Shown: positions 18,101-25,936 of the stretch, in pieces
Position numbering within the stretch: the first letter of the stretch is position 1
Layout: each line of letters opens with the position of its first letter
Assembly (NCBI RefSeq): GCF_001431535.1
Contig: NZ_LDJK01000022.1
Location: 1-37,678, forward strand
Reading direction: 5' to 3'
Source of the DNA: Stenotrophomonas chelatiphaga
GTDB taxonomy: Bacteria; Pseudomonadota; Gammaproteobacteria; Xanthomonadales; Xanthomonadaceae
Length of the DNA stretch: 37,678 nt
Position numbers and translations under genes: made by a program
The notes under the pieces: generated by a model
The model's database searches: none
Seen by the model: the letters and a program-made list of their open reading frames with translations, nothing else
What the model was told of the DNA's origin: nothing

Positions 18101-20079
18101 TTGAAGCCATCGTTCTCGGCATCGCCGTGCCACACGCGGGCAAAGGTCTCGCCGAAGGCTTCATCGACACTGGCCGCGTCGATGGCACCGGCCACCGATT
18201 CGACCTCGAAGTCCTGCACGTACACCGGGGCATCGTCCACCGAAAGGCGATACGGACGCTCGGAGATCACGCGCAGGCCCATGTTTTCCATCATCGGCAG
18301 CGCATCGGACAGCGGGATGTCATCCAGCTGGCGATACAGCTTCAGGCGCAGGCCATCGCCGTTCTCGCGCGGCACCGTCTGCAGGCTCAGGCGCAGGTCG
18401 TCCGGGCCGGTCAGCGCGTCGAGCTGGCTGACATCGCTGGCCGCCACGGCGGTGCTGTTGTCTTCGATGTAGCCGGCCGGCAATGCCTTGCCGATACGCG
18501 AGGCGATGCGCAGGCCTTCGGTCTCGCCGTGGCGCGACACCAGCGTTTCACGCAGGTCGTCCTGCCAGTTGCGCAGCAGGTGGGCCAGGTTCTGTTCCAG
18601 CGCGCTGGTGTCCACGTCGACCACCGGGCCGGCCTTCGGACGCACGATCAGGTGCACCTGGGCCAGCGGCGATTCGCCCAGCACCACCGAGCTGTCCACG
18701 TGCTCGCCGTGCAGGGCGTCGCGCAGCATCGCTTCGATGCGCAGGCGCACATCGGTGTTGAAGCGTTCGCGCGGCAGGAAGGCCAGCGCGGAAATGAAGC
18801 GGGAATACTTGTCGCGGCGCAGGAACAGCCGGCTGCGGACCCGCTCCTGCAGGCCCAGCACGCCCATCGCAGTGCGGAACAGTTCGTCCTCGCTGGACTG
18901 GAACAGTTCTTCGCGCGGCAGGGTTTCCAGGATGTGGCGCAGCGCCTTGCCGCTGTGGCTGGACAGCGACAGGCCCGAACGCTGCATCACGTGCTCATAG
19001 CGCTGGCGCACCAGCGGGATTTCCCACGGGCGGCGGTTGTAGGCGCTGGAGGTGAACAGGCCGAGGAAGCGCTGCTCGCCGATGATCCGACCCTTGGCAT
19101 CGAATTCCAGCACGCCGATGTAATCCATGTACCCGGCGCGGTGCACGCGCGAACGCGCGTTGGTCTTGGTCAGGATCAGCGCATCCTTCAGGCCCGTGGT
19201 GGTGTTCAGGCCCTGCGCGGCGAGGGTCTTGACCGGGCGCGCGGCGGAGGTGTCGCGGCCCTTCATCAGGCCCAGGCCGGTATCGTTCAGCGGGGCCAGC
19301 ACGTCTTCCTTGCCGTCCTTCTGCACGCGGTATTCGCGGTAGCCGAAGAAGGTGAAGTGGTTGTCGGCGGCCCAGCGCAGGAACTCCTGCGCCTCCCGGC
19401 GCGAGGCGTCATCGACCGGCAGCTGGCGGCTGCCCAGGTCGTCGGCCACGGCCAGCGCCTTGTCACGCATCGGCTGCCAGTCACGCACGATCGAACGCAC
19501 TTCTTCCAGCGCCTTGACGATGCCCTGCTCGACGTCGGCCATCGCCTCCGGGCTCTGGCGGTCGATCTCCAGCAGCATCACCGATTCGATCTCGCCCTCG
19601 CCGACCTTGGACAGCTTGCCGGCCTTGTCACGGCTGAAGCGGATCACCGGATGGCCCAGCACGTGCACGCCGATGCCCTGCTCGGCCAGCGCCATGGTCA
19701 CCGTGTCCACCAGGAACGGCATGTCGTCGTTGACGATCTGCAGCACGGTATGCGGCGATTCCCAGCCGTTGGCCTTGGCGGTGGGGTTGAACACGCGCAC
19801 GTTGGCCTTGCCGGCCTTGCGGCTGCGCGCGAACTCCAGCGTGTCAGCGGCCAGCGCGGCCCATTCTTCCACGCTGTGGTGCGGGAACTCGTCCGCTTCC
19901 ATGCGCTTGTAGAAGTCGGCGGCGAACGCTACTGCCTCGGCCTGCCCGGCCGCGGGGTATCGCTTGCGCAAGGCCGTGTACACCGGTTCCAGCGAGAAAC
20001 CAGTTGCCGGGACAAGCTGGGTTTCCGCCGTGGCGGGCTTGGTTTTCACGGTTTTGACTGCAGACTTTTGCGATTTCAT
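15106..20079 (-). CDS. gdhB: NAD-specific glutamate dehydrogenase (large, ~180-kDa class)
   Basis: Very large glutamate dehydrogenase of 1657 residues, catalysing NAD-dependent oxidative deamination of glutamate to 2-oxoglutarate; mainly catabolic in this class. The first ~700 residues are the regulatory ACT-like part (for example [29 protein letters not shown]). The catalytic core lies at about residues 850-1250, with [21 protein letters not shown] and then [12 protein letters not shown] at about 883-897. The C-terminal extension is typical of the L-GDH class. The N-terminus [18 protein letters not shown] is basic and probably disordered. No clear ribosome site is seen before ATG 20079. The gene is monocistronic. 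Confidence 0.96.
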   Translation of the reverse strand: [1657 protein letters not shown]

Positions 20080-20304
20080 GGCAGAGCGAGTCGTGTTGCC
20101 CAGTTGGGAAAATGAAATTGTAGCCCTGTTGCAGGAAAAGGCCTTGCTGCAGGACGGAATATGCAGATACGGGTTGGGTGCCGTTTACATGGACGCCAGG
20201 GCCGCGCACACCGTTCGCGCGCGTACGGCTGCCGCCATCGACGTGGCATGCCGACAGGATCGGCAAAGCCTGTGACAGAACTTGCCGCAGCAGGTCGCAA
20301 AACG

Positions 20305-20337
20305 TTTCCACAATTCTGAACTGGACGGTATAGTCCA
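20305..20337 (+). promoter_or_regulatory. Promoter with embedded operator for the RND operon
   Basis: A -35-like TTTCCA (20305-20310) and a -10-like TATAGT (20329-20334) are separated by 18 bases. The -10 box lies inside the inverted repeat TGGAC-N6-GTCCA (20322-20337), the size and position expected for a TetR-family operator. The predicted transcription start (~20341) coincides with GTG 20342, which suggests a leaderless or nearly leaderless message. Operator function is inferred. Confidence 0.55.
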
Positions 20338-20341
20338 CTCC

Positions 20342-20998
20342 GTGAACCCCGCTCCCCTCCCCGCTGCCGACATGGACGCGCGCGATCTTCGTGTGTTCGA
20401 TGCGGTGCGCGAGCTGCTCGCCCGGCATGGCATGCAGATGAGCATGGAAGCCGTGGCCCAGCACGCCGGTTGTTCCAAGCAGACCCTGTATTCGCGCTAC
20501 GGCAGCAAGCAGGAACTGATGCGTCGGGTGGTGCAGCGGCATGTCTGCCGGGCCACCGCCGGGCTGCGTGGCCTGCGCGAAGATGATCTGCGCGGCAGCC
20601 TGATGCAGTTCGCCACCGACTACCTGGAGCACTTCAACCAGCCACACGTCGCCCAGGCCTGCCGGATGATTTCCGCCGATGCGGCGCAGTTTCCCGATGA
20701 GGCCCGCAGCCTGTGGCGCGACGGCACCGGGGCACTGACCCTTCATCTTGCTGAATGGATCGAATCGGCCATCGCCCGGGGGCAGCTCCGGCATGACGAC
20801 CCGCACTTCATGGCTGAACTGCTAATCAGCATGATCGGTGGCCAGGATTTCGATCGGCAGCGCTTCCACATGCCCCATCGCGACGACGCCGGGACGCGTC
20901 GGCGCTGGGCTGGATTTTCCGTCGACAGCTTCCTGCGCGCGTTCGCGCCGGCCGCTTCGCCCCAACCGCATTCAAACCAACTCCGGAGTTTCTCCTGA
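20342..20998 (+). CDS. TetR/AcrR-family transcriptional regulator
   Basis: Repressor-type regulator of 218 residues when started at GTG 20342; ATG 20372 would give 208. The N-terminal helix-turn-helix is RDLRVFDAVRELLARHGMQMSMEAVAQHAGCSKQTLYSRYGSKQEL (TetR_N). The C-terminal ligand-binding half contains RHVCRATAGLRGLREDDLRGSLMQFATDYL. Its stop overlaps the start of the membrane-fusion gene (TGATG), so it is the first gene of the pump operon and probably autoregulates through the palindrome at 20322-20337. The same-strand layout differs from the divergent smeT-smeDEF locus; it resembles the layout reported for SmeGH, but identity is not proven. Confidence 0.9.
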   Translation: MNPAPLPAADMDARDLRVFDAVRELLARHGMQMSMEAVAQHAGCSKQTLYSRYGSKQELMRRVVQRHVCRATAGLRGLREDDLRGSLMQFATDYLEHFNQPHVAQACRMISADAAQFPDEARSLWRDGTGALTLHLAEWIESAIARGQLRHDDPHFMAELLISMIGGQDFDRQRFHMPHRDDAGTRRRWAGFSVDSFLRAFAPAASPQPHSNQLRSFS

Positions 20999-22275
20999 TG
21001 ATCGCCCCACTCCGCACCCTCGCACTGACGTGCGCTGTTGCCATTGCCCTGGCTGGCTGCAAGAAAGAAGAACAGCAGGCACCGCCGCCGCCGGAAGTGG
21101 GCGTGATCGATGCCAAGCCACAGACCCTGCCGCTGCAGCGCGAGCTGGTCGGCCGGCTGTCGCCGTTCCGCAGCGCCGATGTCCGCGCCCGCGTGCCGGG
21201 CGTGCTGCTCAAGCGCGTCTACCAGGAAGGCAGTGAGGTCAAGCAGGGCCAGACCCTGTTCCTGATCGACCCGGCGCCGCTGCGCGCCGAGCTCAACGCC
21301 TCCGAAGCCCAGCTCGCCTCGGCCCGCGCCACCTATGCCAATGCCAAGGTGGCAGCGGATCGCGCCCGTTCGCTGGCCCCGCAGAAGTATGTTTCCAAGG
21401 CCGACCTGGACAATGCCGAATCGGCCGAGCGCACCGCGCTGGCGGCGGTCAAGCAGTCCGAAGCCGCCGTGAGCAGCTCGCGCATCAGCCTGGGTTACGC
21501 CGAAGTCACCGCGCCGATCAGCGGCGTGGCCGGCAAGCAGCAGGTCACCGAAGGCGCGCTGGTCGGCCAGGGTGACGTCACCCTGCTGACCACCGTGGAC
21601 CAGCTGGATCCGCTGTACGTCAACTTCTCGCTGAGCGTGGACGAGCTGTCGCAGCTGCGTGCGGCGCAGGCCAAGGGCGCGCTGGCGCTGAGCGGCGATG
21701 GCAAGGCCACCGTGCAGGTCAAGCTGTCCGATGGCACCAACTACAACCAGAACGGCACGCTGGATTTCTCCTCCACCACGGTCGACCCGGCCACCGGCGC
21801 GGTATCGCTGCGCGCGGTGCTGCCGAACCCGGACCGGATCCTGCTGCCGGGCGCCTTCGTCAGCTTCCAGGCGACCCTGGGCGAGCGGAACAACGCCTAC
21901 CTGGTGCCCCAGCAGGCGCTGCTGCGTGATGCCACGGGCGGCTACCTGATGGTGGTCGGTGCTGACGGCAAGGCGCTGCGCCGCAACGTCAAGACCGAAG
22001 GCGCGCAGGGTAGCAACTGGCTGGTCACCGCCGGCCTGGAGCCGGGTGACAAGGTGGTGGTTGCCGGCGTGCAGAAGGTCAAGGAAGGCGCACCGGCCAC
22101 GGCCAAGCCGTGGAGCCCGGAGCAGGCCGCTGCTGGCCAGGGCGCCCCCGCCGCCGGCCAGAAGCCGGCCGCCCAGGGCGATGCCGCCGCCGATGCCGCC
22201 ACGCCCGACGCCGCCGCGCAGGCCCCGGCCGCTGCCGACCAGGCAGCGCCGGCCTCCGATTCGACCAAGCAGTAA
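20998..22275 (+). CDS. RND efflux periplasmic adaptor lipoprotein (MFP)
   Basis: Membrane-fusion protein of 425 residues that links the inner-membrane RND pump to an outer-membrane channel. A lipoprotein signal ends at the lipobox LAG-C with Cys21. The lipoyl half-motifs flank a coiled hairpin (residues ~95-165, rich in Ala/Glu/Ala-Asp pairs: ASEAQLASARATYANAKVAADRAR), followed by beta-barrel and membrane-proximal domains (AEVTAPISGVAGKQQVTEGALVGQGD). The last ~60 residues are an Ala/Pro/Gln-rich low-complexity tail, longer than in AcrA and probably disordered. It is coupled to the upstream TetR gene and 15 bases before the pump gene. Confidence 0.94.
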   Translation: MIAPLRTLALTCAVAIALAGCKKEEQQAPPPPEVGVIDAKPQTLPLQRELVGRLSPFRSADVRARVPGVLLKRVYQEGSEVKQGQTLFLIDPAPLRAELNASEAQLASARATYANAKVAADRARSLAPQKYVSKADLDNAESAERTALAAVKQSEAAVSSSRISLGYAEVTAPISGVAGKQQVTEGALVGQGDVTLLTTVDQLDPLYVNFSLSVDELSQLRAAQAKGALALSGDGKATVQVKLSDGTNYNQNGTLDFSSTTVDPATGAVSLRAVLPNPDRILLPGAFVSFQATLGERNNAYLVPQQALLRDATGGYLMVVGADGKALRRNVKTEGAQGSNWLVTAGLEPGDKVVVAGVQKVKEGAPATAKPWSPEQAAAGQGAPAAGQKPAAQGDAAADAATPDAAAQAPAAADQAAPASDSTKQ

Positions 22276-22290
22276 CGGGAAAACTCCGTC

Positions 22291-25200
22291 ATGCCTAAAT
22301 TTTTCATCGAACACCCGGTCTTTGCCTGGGTGGTAGCGATCCTGATCTCGCTCAGCGGCGTGATCGCGATCCTCAACCTGGGTGTGGAGTCCTACCCCAG
22401 CATCGCCCCGCCACAGGTCACCGTGTCGGCCACCTACCCGGGCGCAAGCGCGGACACCACGGAAAAGTCGGTCACCCAGGTGATCGAGCAGCAGCTGACC
22501 GGCATCGATCACCTGCTGTACTTCAGCTCCTCGTCCTCGTCCAACGGCCGCGCCACGGTCACCCTGACCTTCGAAACCGGCACCGATGCGGATATCGCCC
22601 AGGTGCAGGTACAGAACAAGGTCTCGCTGGCGACCCCGCGCCTGCCCAGTGAAGTCACCCAGCAGGGCGTGGTGGTGGCCAAGGCCAACGCCGGCTTCCT
22701 GATGGTGGTGGCGCTGCGCTCGGATTCGGGCAGTATCAGCCGTGATGCGCTGAACGACATCGTCGCCTCGCGCGTGCTGGACCAGGTCTCGCGTATTCCC
22801 GGCGTCGGCAGCACCCAGCAGTTCGGTGGCGAGTACGCCATGAACATCTGGCTCAACCCCGAGCGCATGCAGGGCTACGGCCTCTCCGCCAGCCAGGTGC
22901 TGGCGGCGGTGCGCGAGCAGAACGTGCAGTTCGCCGCCGGTTCGCTGGGTTCGGACCCGGCCCCGGTCGGCCAGCACTTCACCGCCACGGTATCGGCCGA
23001 AGGCCGCTTCAGCACCCCGGAAGAGTTCGAGAACATCATCCTGCGCGCCAACCCGGATGGTTCGCGCGTGCTGCTGAAGGACATCGCCCGGATCGGCTTC
23101 GGCGCCGGCAACTACGGCTTTGATACCCAGTACAACGGCAAGCCGACCGGTGCCTTCGCGATCCAGCTGCTGCCCGGCGCGAATGCGCTGAACGTGGCCG
23201 AAGCCGTGCGCGCGAAGATGGACGAGCTGCAGCCGAGCTTCCCGGCCGGTGTCAGCTGGTTCTCGCCGTATGACAGCACCACCTTCGTCAAGATCTCCAT
23301 CGAAGAGGTCATCAAGACGCTGATCGAAGCCATCATCCTGGTCTTCCTGGTGATGCTGATCTTCCTGCAGAACTTCCGTGCCACCCTGATCCCGACGCTG
23401 GTGATCCCGGTCGCGCTGCTGGGTACGTTCCTGGGCATGTGGATGATCGGCTTCACGATCAACCAGCTGACCCTGTTCGCGCTGGTGCTGGCGATCGGCA
23501 TCGTGGTCGATGACGCGATCGTGGTGATCGAGAACGTCGAGCGCATCATGACCGACGAAGGGATGGCGCCGAAACAGGCCACCCAGAAAGCAATGACCCA
23601 GATCACCGGCGCGGTGGTGGCCATCACCGTGGTGCTGGCGGCGGTGTTCATCCCGTCCGCGCTGCAGGGCGGTGCGGCCGGCGAGATCTACAAGCAGTTC
23701 GCGCTGACCATCGCCATTTCGATGGCATTCTCAGCGTTCCTGGCGCTGGGCTTCACCCCGGCACTGTGCGCGACCTTCCTGAAGCCGACGCACAACGACA
23801 AGCCGAACATCGTCTACCGCACCTTCAACAAGTACTACGACAAGATCAGCGGCACCTACGTGGGCCACATCACCTCGGCGGTGAAGCATGCCCCGCGCTG
23901 GATGATCCTGTTCGTGGTGCTCGGTGCGCTGTGTGCGTTCCTGTTCACGCGCATGCCGGGCAGCTTCCTGCCCGAAGAAGACCAGGGCTACGCACTGGCC
24001 ATCGTGCAGCTGCCGCCGGGTTCGACCAAGACCCAGACCAACGAAGTGTTCGCGCAGATGCGTGGCATCCTGGAAAAGCAGGAAGGCTTCGAAGGCCTGC
24101 TGCAGATCGCAGGTTTCAGCTTCGTGGGTTCCGGCGAAAACGTGGGCATGGGCTTCATCCGGCTCAAGCCCTGGGCCGACCGTGAGGTGACCGTACCCGA
24201 GCTGATCGGCAACATGAACGGCGCGTTCTATGGCATCAAGGAAGCGCAGATCTTCGTGGTCAACCTGCCTACCGTGCAGGGCCTTGGCCAGTTCGGCGGC
24301 TTCGACATGTGGCTGCAGGACCGTACCGGCGCCGGCTTCGAACAGCTCACCAACGCCCGCAACACCCTGCTGGGTGCAGCGGCGCAGAAGAGTGACCTGC
24401 TGACCGGCGTGCGCCCCAACGGACTGGAAAATGCCCCGCAGCTGGCCCTGCACGTGGACCGCGTGCAGGCGCAGGCGATGGGCATGTCGGTGTCGGACGT
24501 GTACAGCACCATCCAGCTGATGCTGGCCCCGGTGTACGTCAACGACTTCTTCAGCGAGGGCCGCATCAAGCGCGTGACCATGCAGGCCGATGCGCCGTAC
24601 CGCACCGGCGAAGCATCGCTGAAGAGCTTCTACAGCCCGTCCACGCTGGATACCAATGCCGACGGCACCAACACGATGATCCCGCTGAGCACCGTGGTGC
24701 GCTCGGAATGGGTGTCGGCGCCGCCGTCGCTGAGCCGCTACAACGGCTATTCGGCGGTGAACATCGTCGGCTCGCAGGCACCGGGACGCAGCTCCGGCGA
24801 AGCGATGACCGCGATGGAAGACATCGTGCGCGACGAACTGCCGGCTGGCTTCGGCTACGACTGGTCCGGCATGTCCTACCAGGAAATCCTGGCAGGCAAC
24901 GCGGCCACGCTGCTGCTGGTGCTGTCCATCGTGGTGGTGTTCCTGTGCCTTGCCGCGCTGTATGAAAGCTGGTCGATCCCGGTCGCCGTGCTGCTGGTGG
25001 TGCCGCTGGGCGTGCTGGGTGCGCTGGTGTTCTCGATGGCCCGCGGACTGCCCAACGATCTGTTCTTCAAGATCGGCCTGATCACGGTGATCGGCCTTGC
25101 GGCGAAGAACGCGATCCTGATCGTGGAGTTCGCGGTGGAACAGCGTGCGGCCGGCAAGACCCTGCGCGATGCCACCATCGAAGCGGCGCGCCTGCGCTTC

Positions 25201-25464
25201 CGCCCGATCCTGATGACCTCCTTCGCCTTCATCATGGGCGTCATCCCGATGGCCATCTCCACCGGTGCCGGCGCCAATTCCCGCCACGCCATCGGTACCG
25301 GCGTGATCGGCGGCATGGTGTTCGCCACCTTCCTCGGCCTGCTGATGATCCCGGTGTTCTTCATCGTGGTCCGCCGCATGCTGGGCGACAAGCTGGACGA
25401 ACCCTCCAAGGAGTTCGTGGAGCGCCAGCACGAAGCCGGTGGCGCCCACCGCCCCGATCGCTGA
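22291..25464 (+). CDS. RND multidrug efflux pump, HAE1 family inner-membrane subunit
   Basis: Proton-driven drug exporter of 1057 residues, AcrB/MexB-like. The proton-relay residues are intact: Asp407 and Asp408 in LAIGIVVDDAIVVIENVERIM and Lys939 in IGLAAKNAILIVEFA, with numbering nearly identical to AcrB. The N-terminus MPKFFIEHPVFAWVVAILI and the two large periplasmic loops are typical. No outer-membrane channel gene follows; a terminator lies 40 bases after the stop, so the pump must borrow a TolC-like protein from elsewhere. Substrates cannot be read from sequence. It could correspond to SmeH of S. maltophilia, a guess from layout. Confidence 0.96.
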   Translation: MPKFFIEHPVFAWVVAILISLSGVIAILNLGVESYPSIAPPQVTVSATYPGASADTTEKSVTQVIEQQLTGIDHLLYFSSSSSSNGRATVTLTFETGTDADIAQVQVQNKVSLATPRLPSEVTQQGVVVAKANAGFLMVVALRSDSGSISRDALNDIVASRVLDQVSRIPGVGSTQQFGGEYAMNIWLNPERMQGYGLSASQVLAAVREQNVQFAAGSLGSDPAPVGQHFTATVSAEGRFSTPEEFENIILRANPDGSRVLLKDIARIGFGAGNYGFDTQYNGKPTGAFAIQLLPGANALNVAEAVRAKMDELQPSFPAGVSWFSPYDSTTFVKISIEEVIKTLIEAIILVFLVMLIFLQNFRATLIPTLVIPVALLGTFLGMWMIGFTINQLTLFALVLAIGIVVDDAIVVIENVERIMTDEGMAPKQATQKAMTQITGAVVAITVVLAAVFIPSALQGGAAGEIYKQFALTIAISMAFSAFLALGFTPALCATFLKPTHNDKPNIVYRTFNKYYDKISGTYVGHITSAVKHAPRWMILFVVLGALCAFLFTRMPGSFLPEEDQGYALAIVQLPPGSTKTQTNEVFAQMRGILEKQEGFEGLLQIAGFSFVGSGENVGMGFIRLKPWADREVTVPELIGNMNGAFYGIKEAQIFVVNLPTVQGLGQFGGFDMWLQDRTGAGFEQLTNARNTLLGAAAQKSDLLTGVRPNGLENAPQLALHVDRVQAQAMGMSVSDVYSTIQLMLAPVYVNDFFSEGRIKRVTMQADAPYRTGEASLKSFYSPSTLDTNADGTNTMIPLSTVVRSEWVSAPPSLSRYNGYSAVNIVGSQAPGRSSGEAMTAMEDIVRDELPAGFGYDWSGMSYQEILAGNAATLLLVLSIVVVFLCLAALYESWSIPVAVLLVVPLGVLGALVFSMARGLPNDLFFKIGLITVIGLAAKNAILIVEFAVEQRAAGKTLRDATIEAARLRFRPILMTSFAFIMGVIPMAISTGAGANSRHAIGTGVIGGMVFATFLGLLMIPVFFIVVRRMLGDKLDEPSKEFVERQHEAGGAHRPDR

Positions 25465-25469
25465 GCGAG

Positions 25470-25493
25470 GTAGTGACGGCCGCTGGCCGTCAC
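25470..25493 (+). repeat. REP-like element of a second subfamily
   Basis: A GTAG head is followed by TGACGGCC-GCT-GGCCGTCA, a perfect 8-bp stem with a 3-base loop. The head matches the other REP elements in the window but the stem is unrelated (GACGGCC rather than GCCGAGC/GCCGACC), so it probably belongs to another SMAG subfamily. It sits between the pump stop and the terminator. Confidence 0.75.
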
Positions 25494-25502
25494 GCTCCCG
25501 AT

Positions 25503-25537
25503 AAAAAAGGCCCCGGAGCGATCCGGGGCCTTTTTTT
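25503..25537. terminator. Strong bidirectional intrinsic terminator
   Basis: Stem GGCCCCGGA (25509-25517), loop GCGA, stem TCCGGGGCC (25522-25530), flanked by A6 on the left and T7 on the right. It can terminate both the RND operon on the plus strand and the small membrane-protein gene that ends at 25554 on the minus strand. Confidence 0.95.
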
Positions 25538-25553
25538 CATTCTCACCCAGCTT

Positions 25554-25847
25554 TCAGCGTGCCGCGGCAATCACCGCACACACCACCACGATGGCCAACG
25601 AGGGCCACTGCATCGGCAGGTAGAAGAAGTGATGCCGCGCCAGCTCGCCCTCCGGACGTGGTCCGCGATTGAGCACGAAACCCAGCACCGTGTTGATGGC
25701 CGCACCGATGCCACAGCCCAGCAGGAACTGCGGCAGCGTGATGTTGCCCTTGGCGACGGACGGATCGGGGTACAGCCAGAGCAACAACAGCACTGTGATG
25801 ATCGGTGTCAGCAGGGTGAAAAAACCAGCACCACGGTAGATGACCAT
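25554..25847 (-). CDS. Small integral membrane protein, unknown function
   Basis: Protein of 97 residues with three hydrophobic segments: about 8-26 (FFTLLTPIITVLLLLWLYP), 41-60 (FLLGCGIGAAINTVLGFVL) and 78-95 (MQWPSLAIVVVCAVIAA). The loop between the second and third contains RGPRPEGELARHHFF. I recognise no family name. The start at ATG 25847 has a weak ribosome site. It is downstream of, and in the same direction as, the acyl-CoA dehydrogenase (about 90 bases away) and ends at the shared terminator. Confidence 0.78.
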   Translation of the reverse strand: MVIYRGAGFFTLLTPIITVLLLLWLYPDPSVAKGNITLPQFLLGCGIGAAINTVLGFVLNRGPRPEGELARHHFFYLPMQWPSLAIVVVCAVIAAAR

Positions 25848-25936
25848 GCCCGTACCTGTTTTGAGAGGACGGGCATTCTAGGTGATCGTGCGGGCGGAGC
25901 GGGTCGCGCACCCGCCCCCACGTTTACGCCGAAGCG

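Noticed and set aside
16222..20115. A 1297-residue open frame on the plus strand opposite the glutamate dehydrogenase gene
   Set aside because: It is the antisense image of a well-recognised GDH gene in GC-rich DNA; the peptide is His/Gln/Val/Ala-rich without domains.
20342..25464. Identification of the pump as SmeDEF with SmeT
   Set aside because: In that system smeT is divergent and an outer-membrane gene follows; here the TetR gene is the first gene of the same operon and no channel gene is present.
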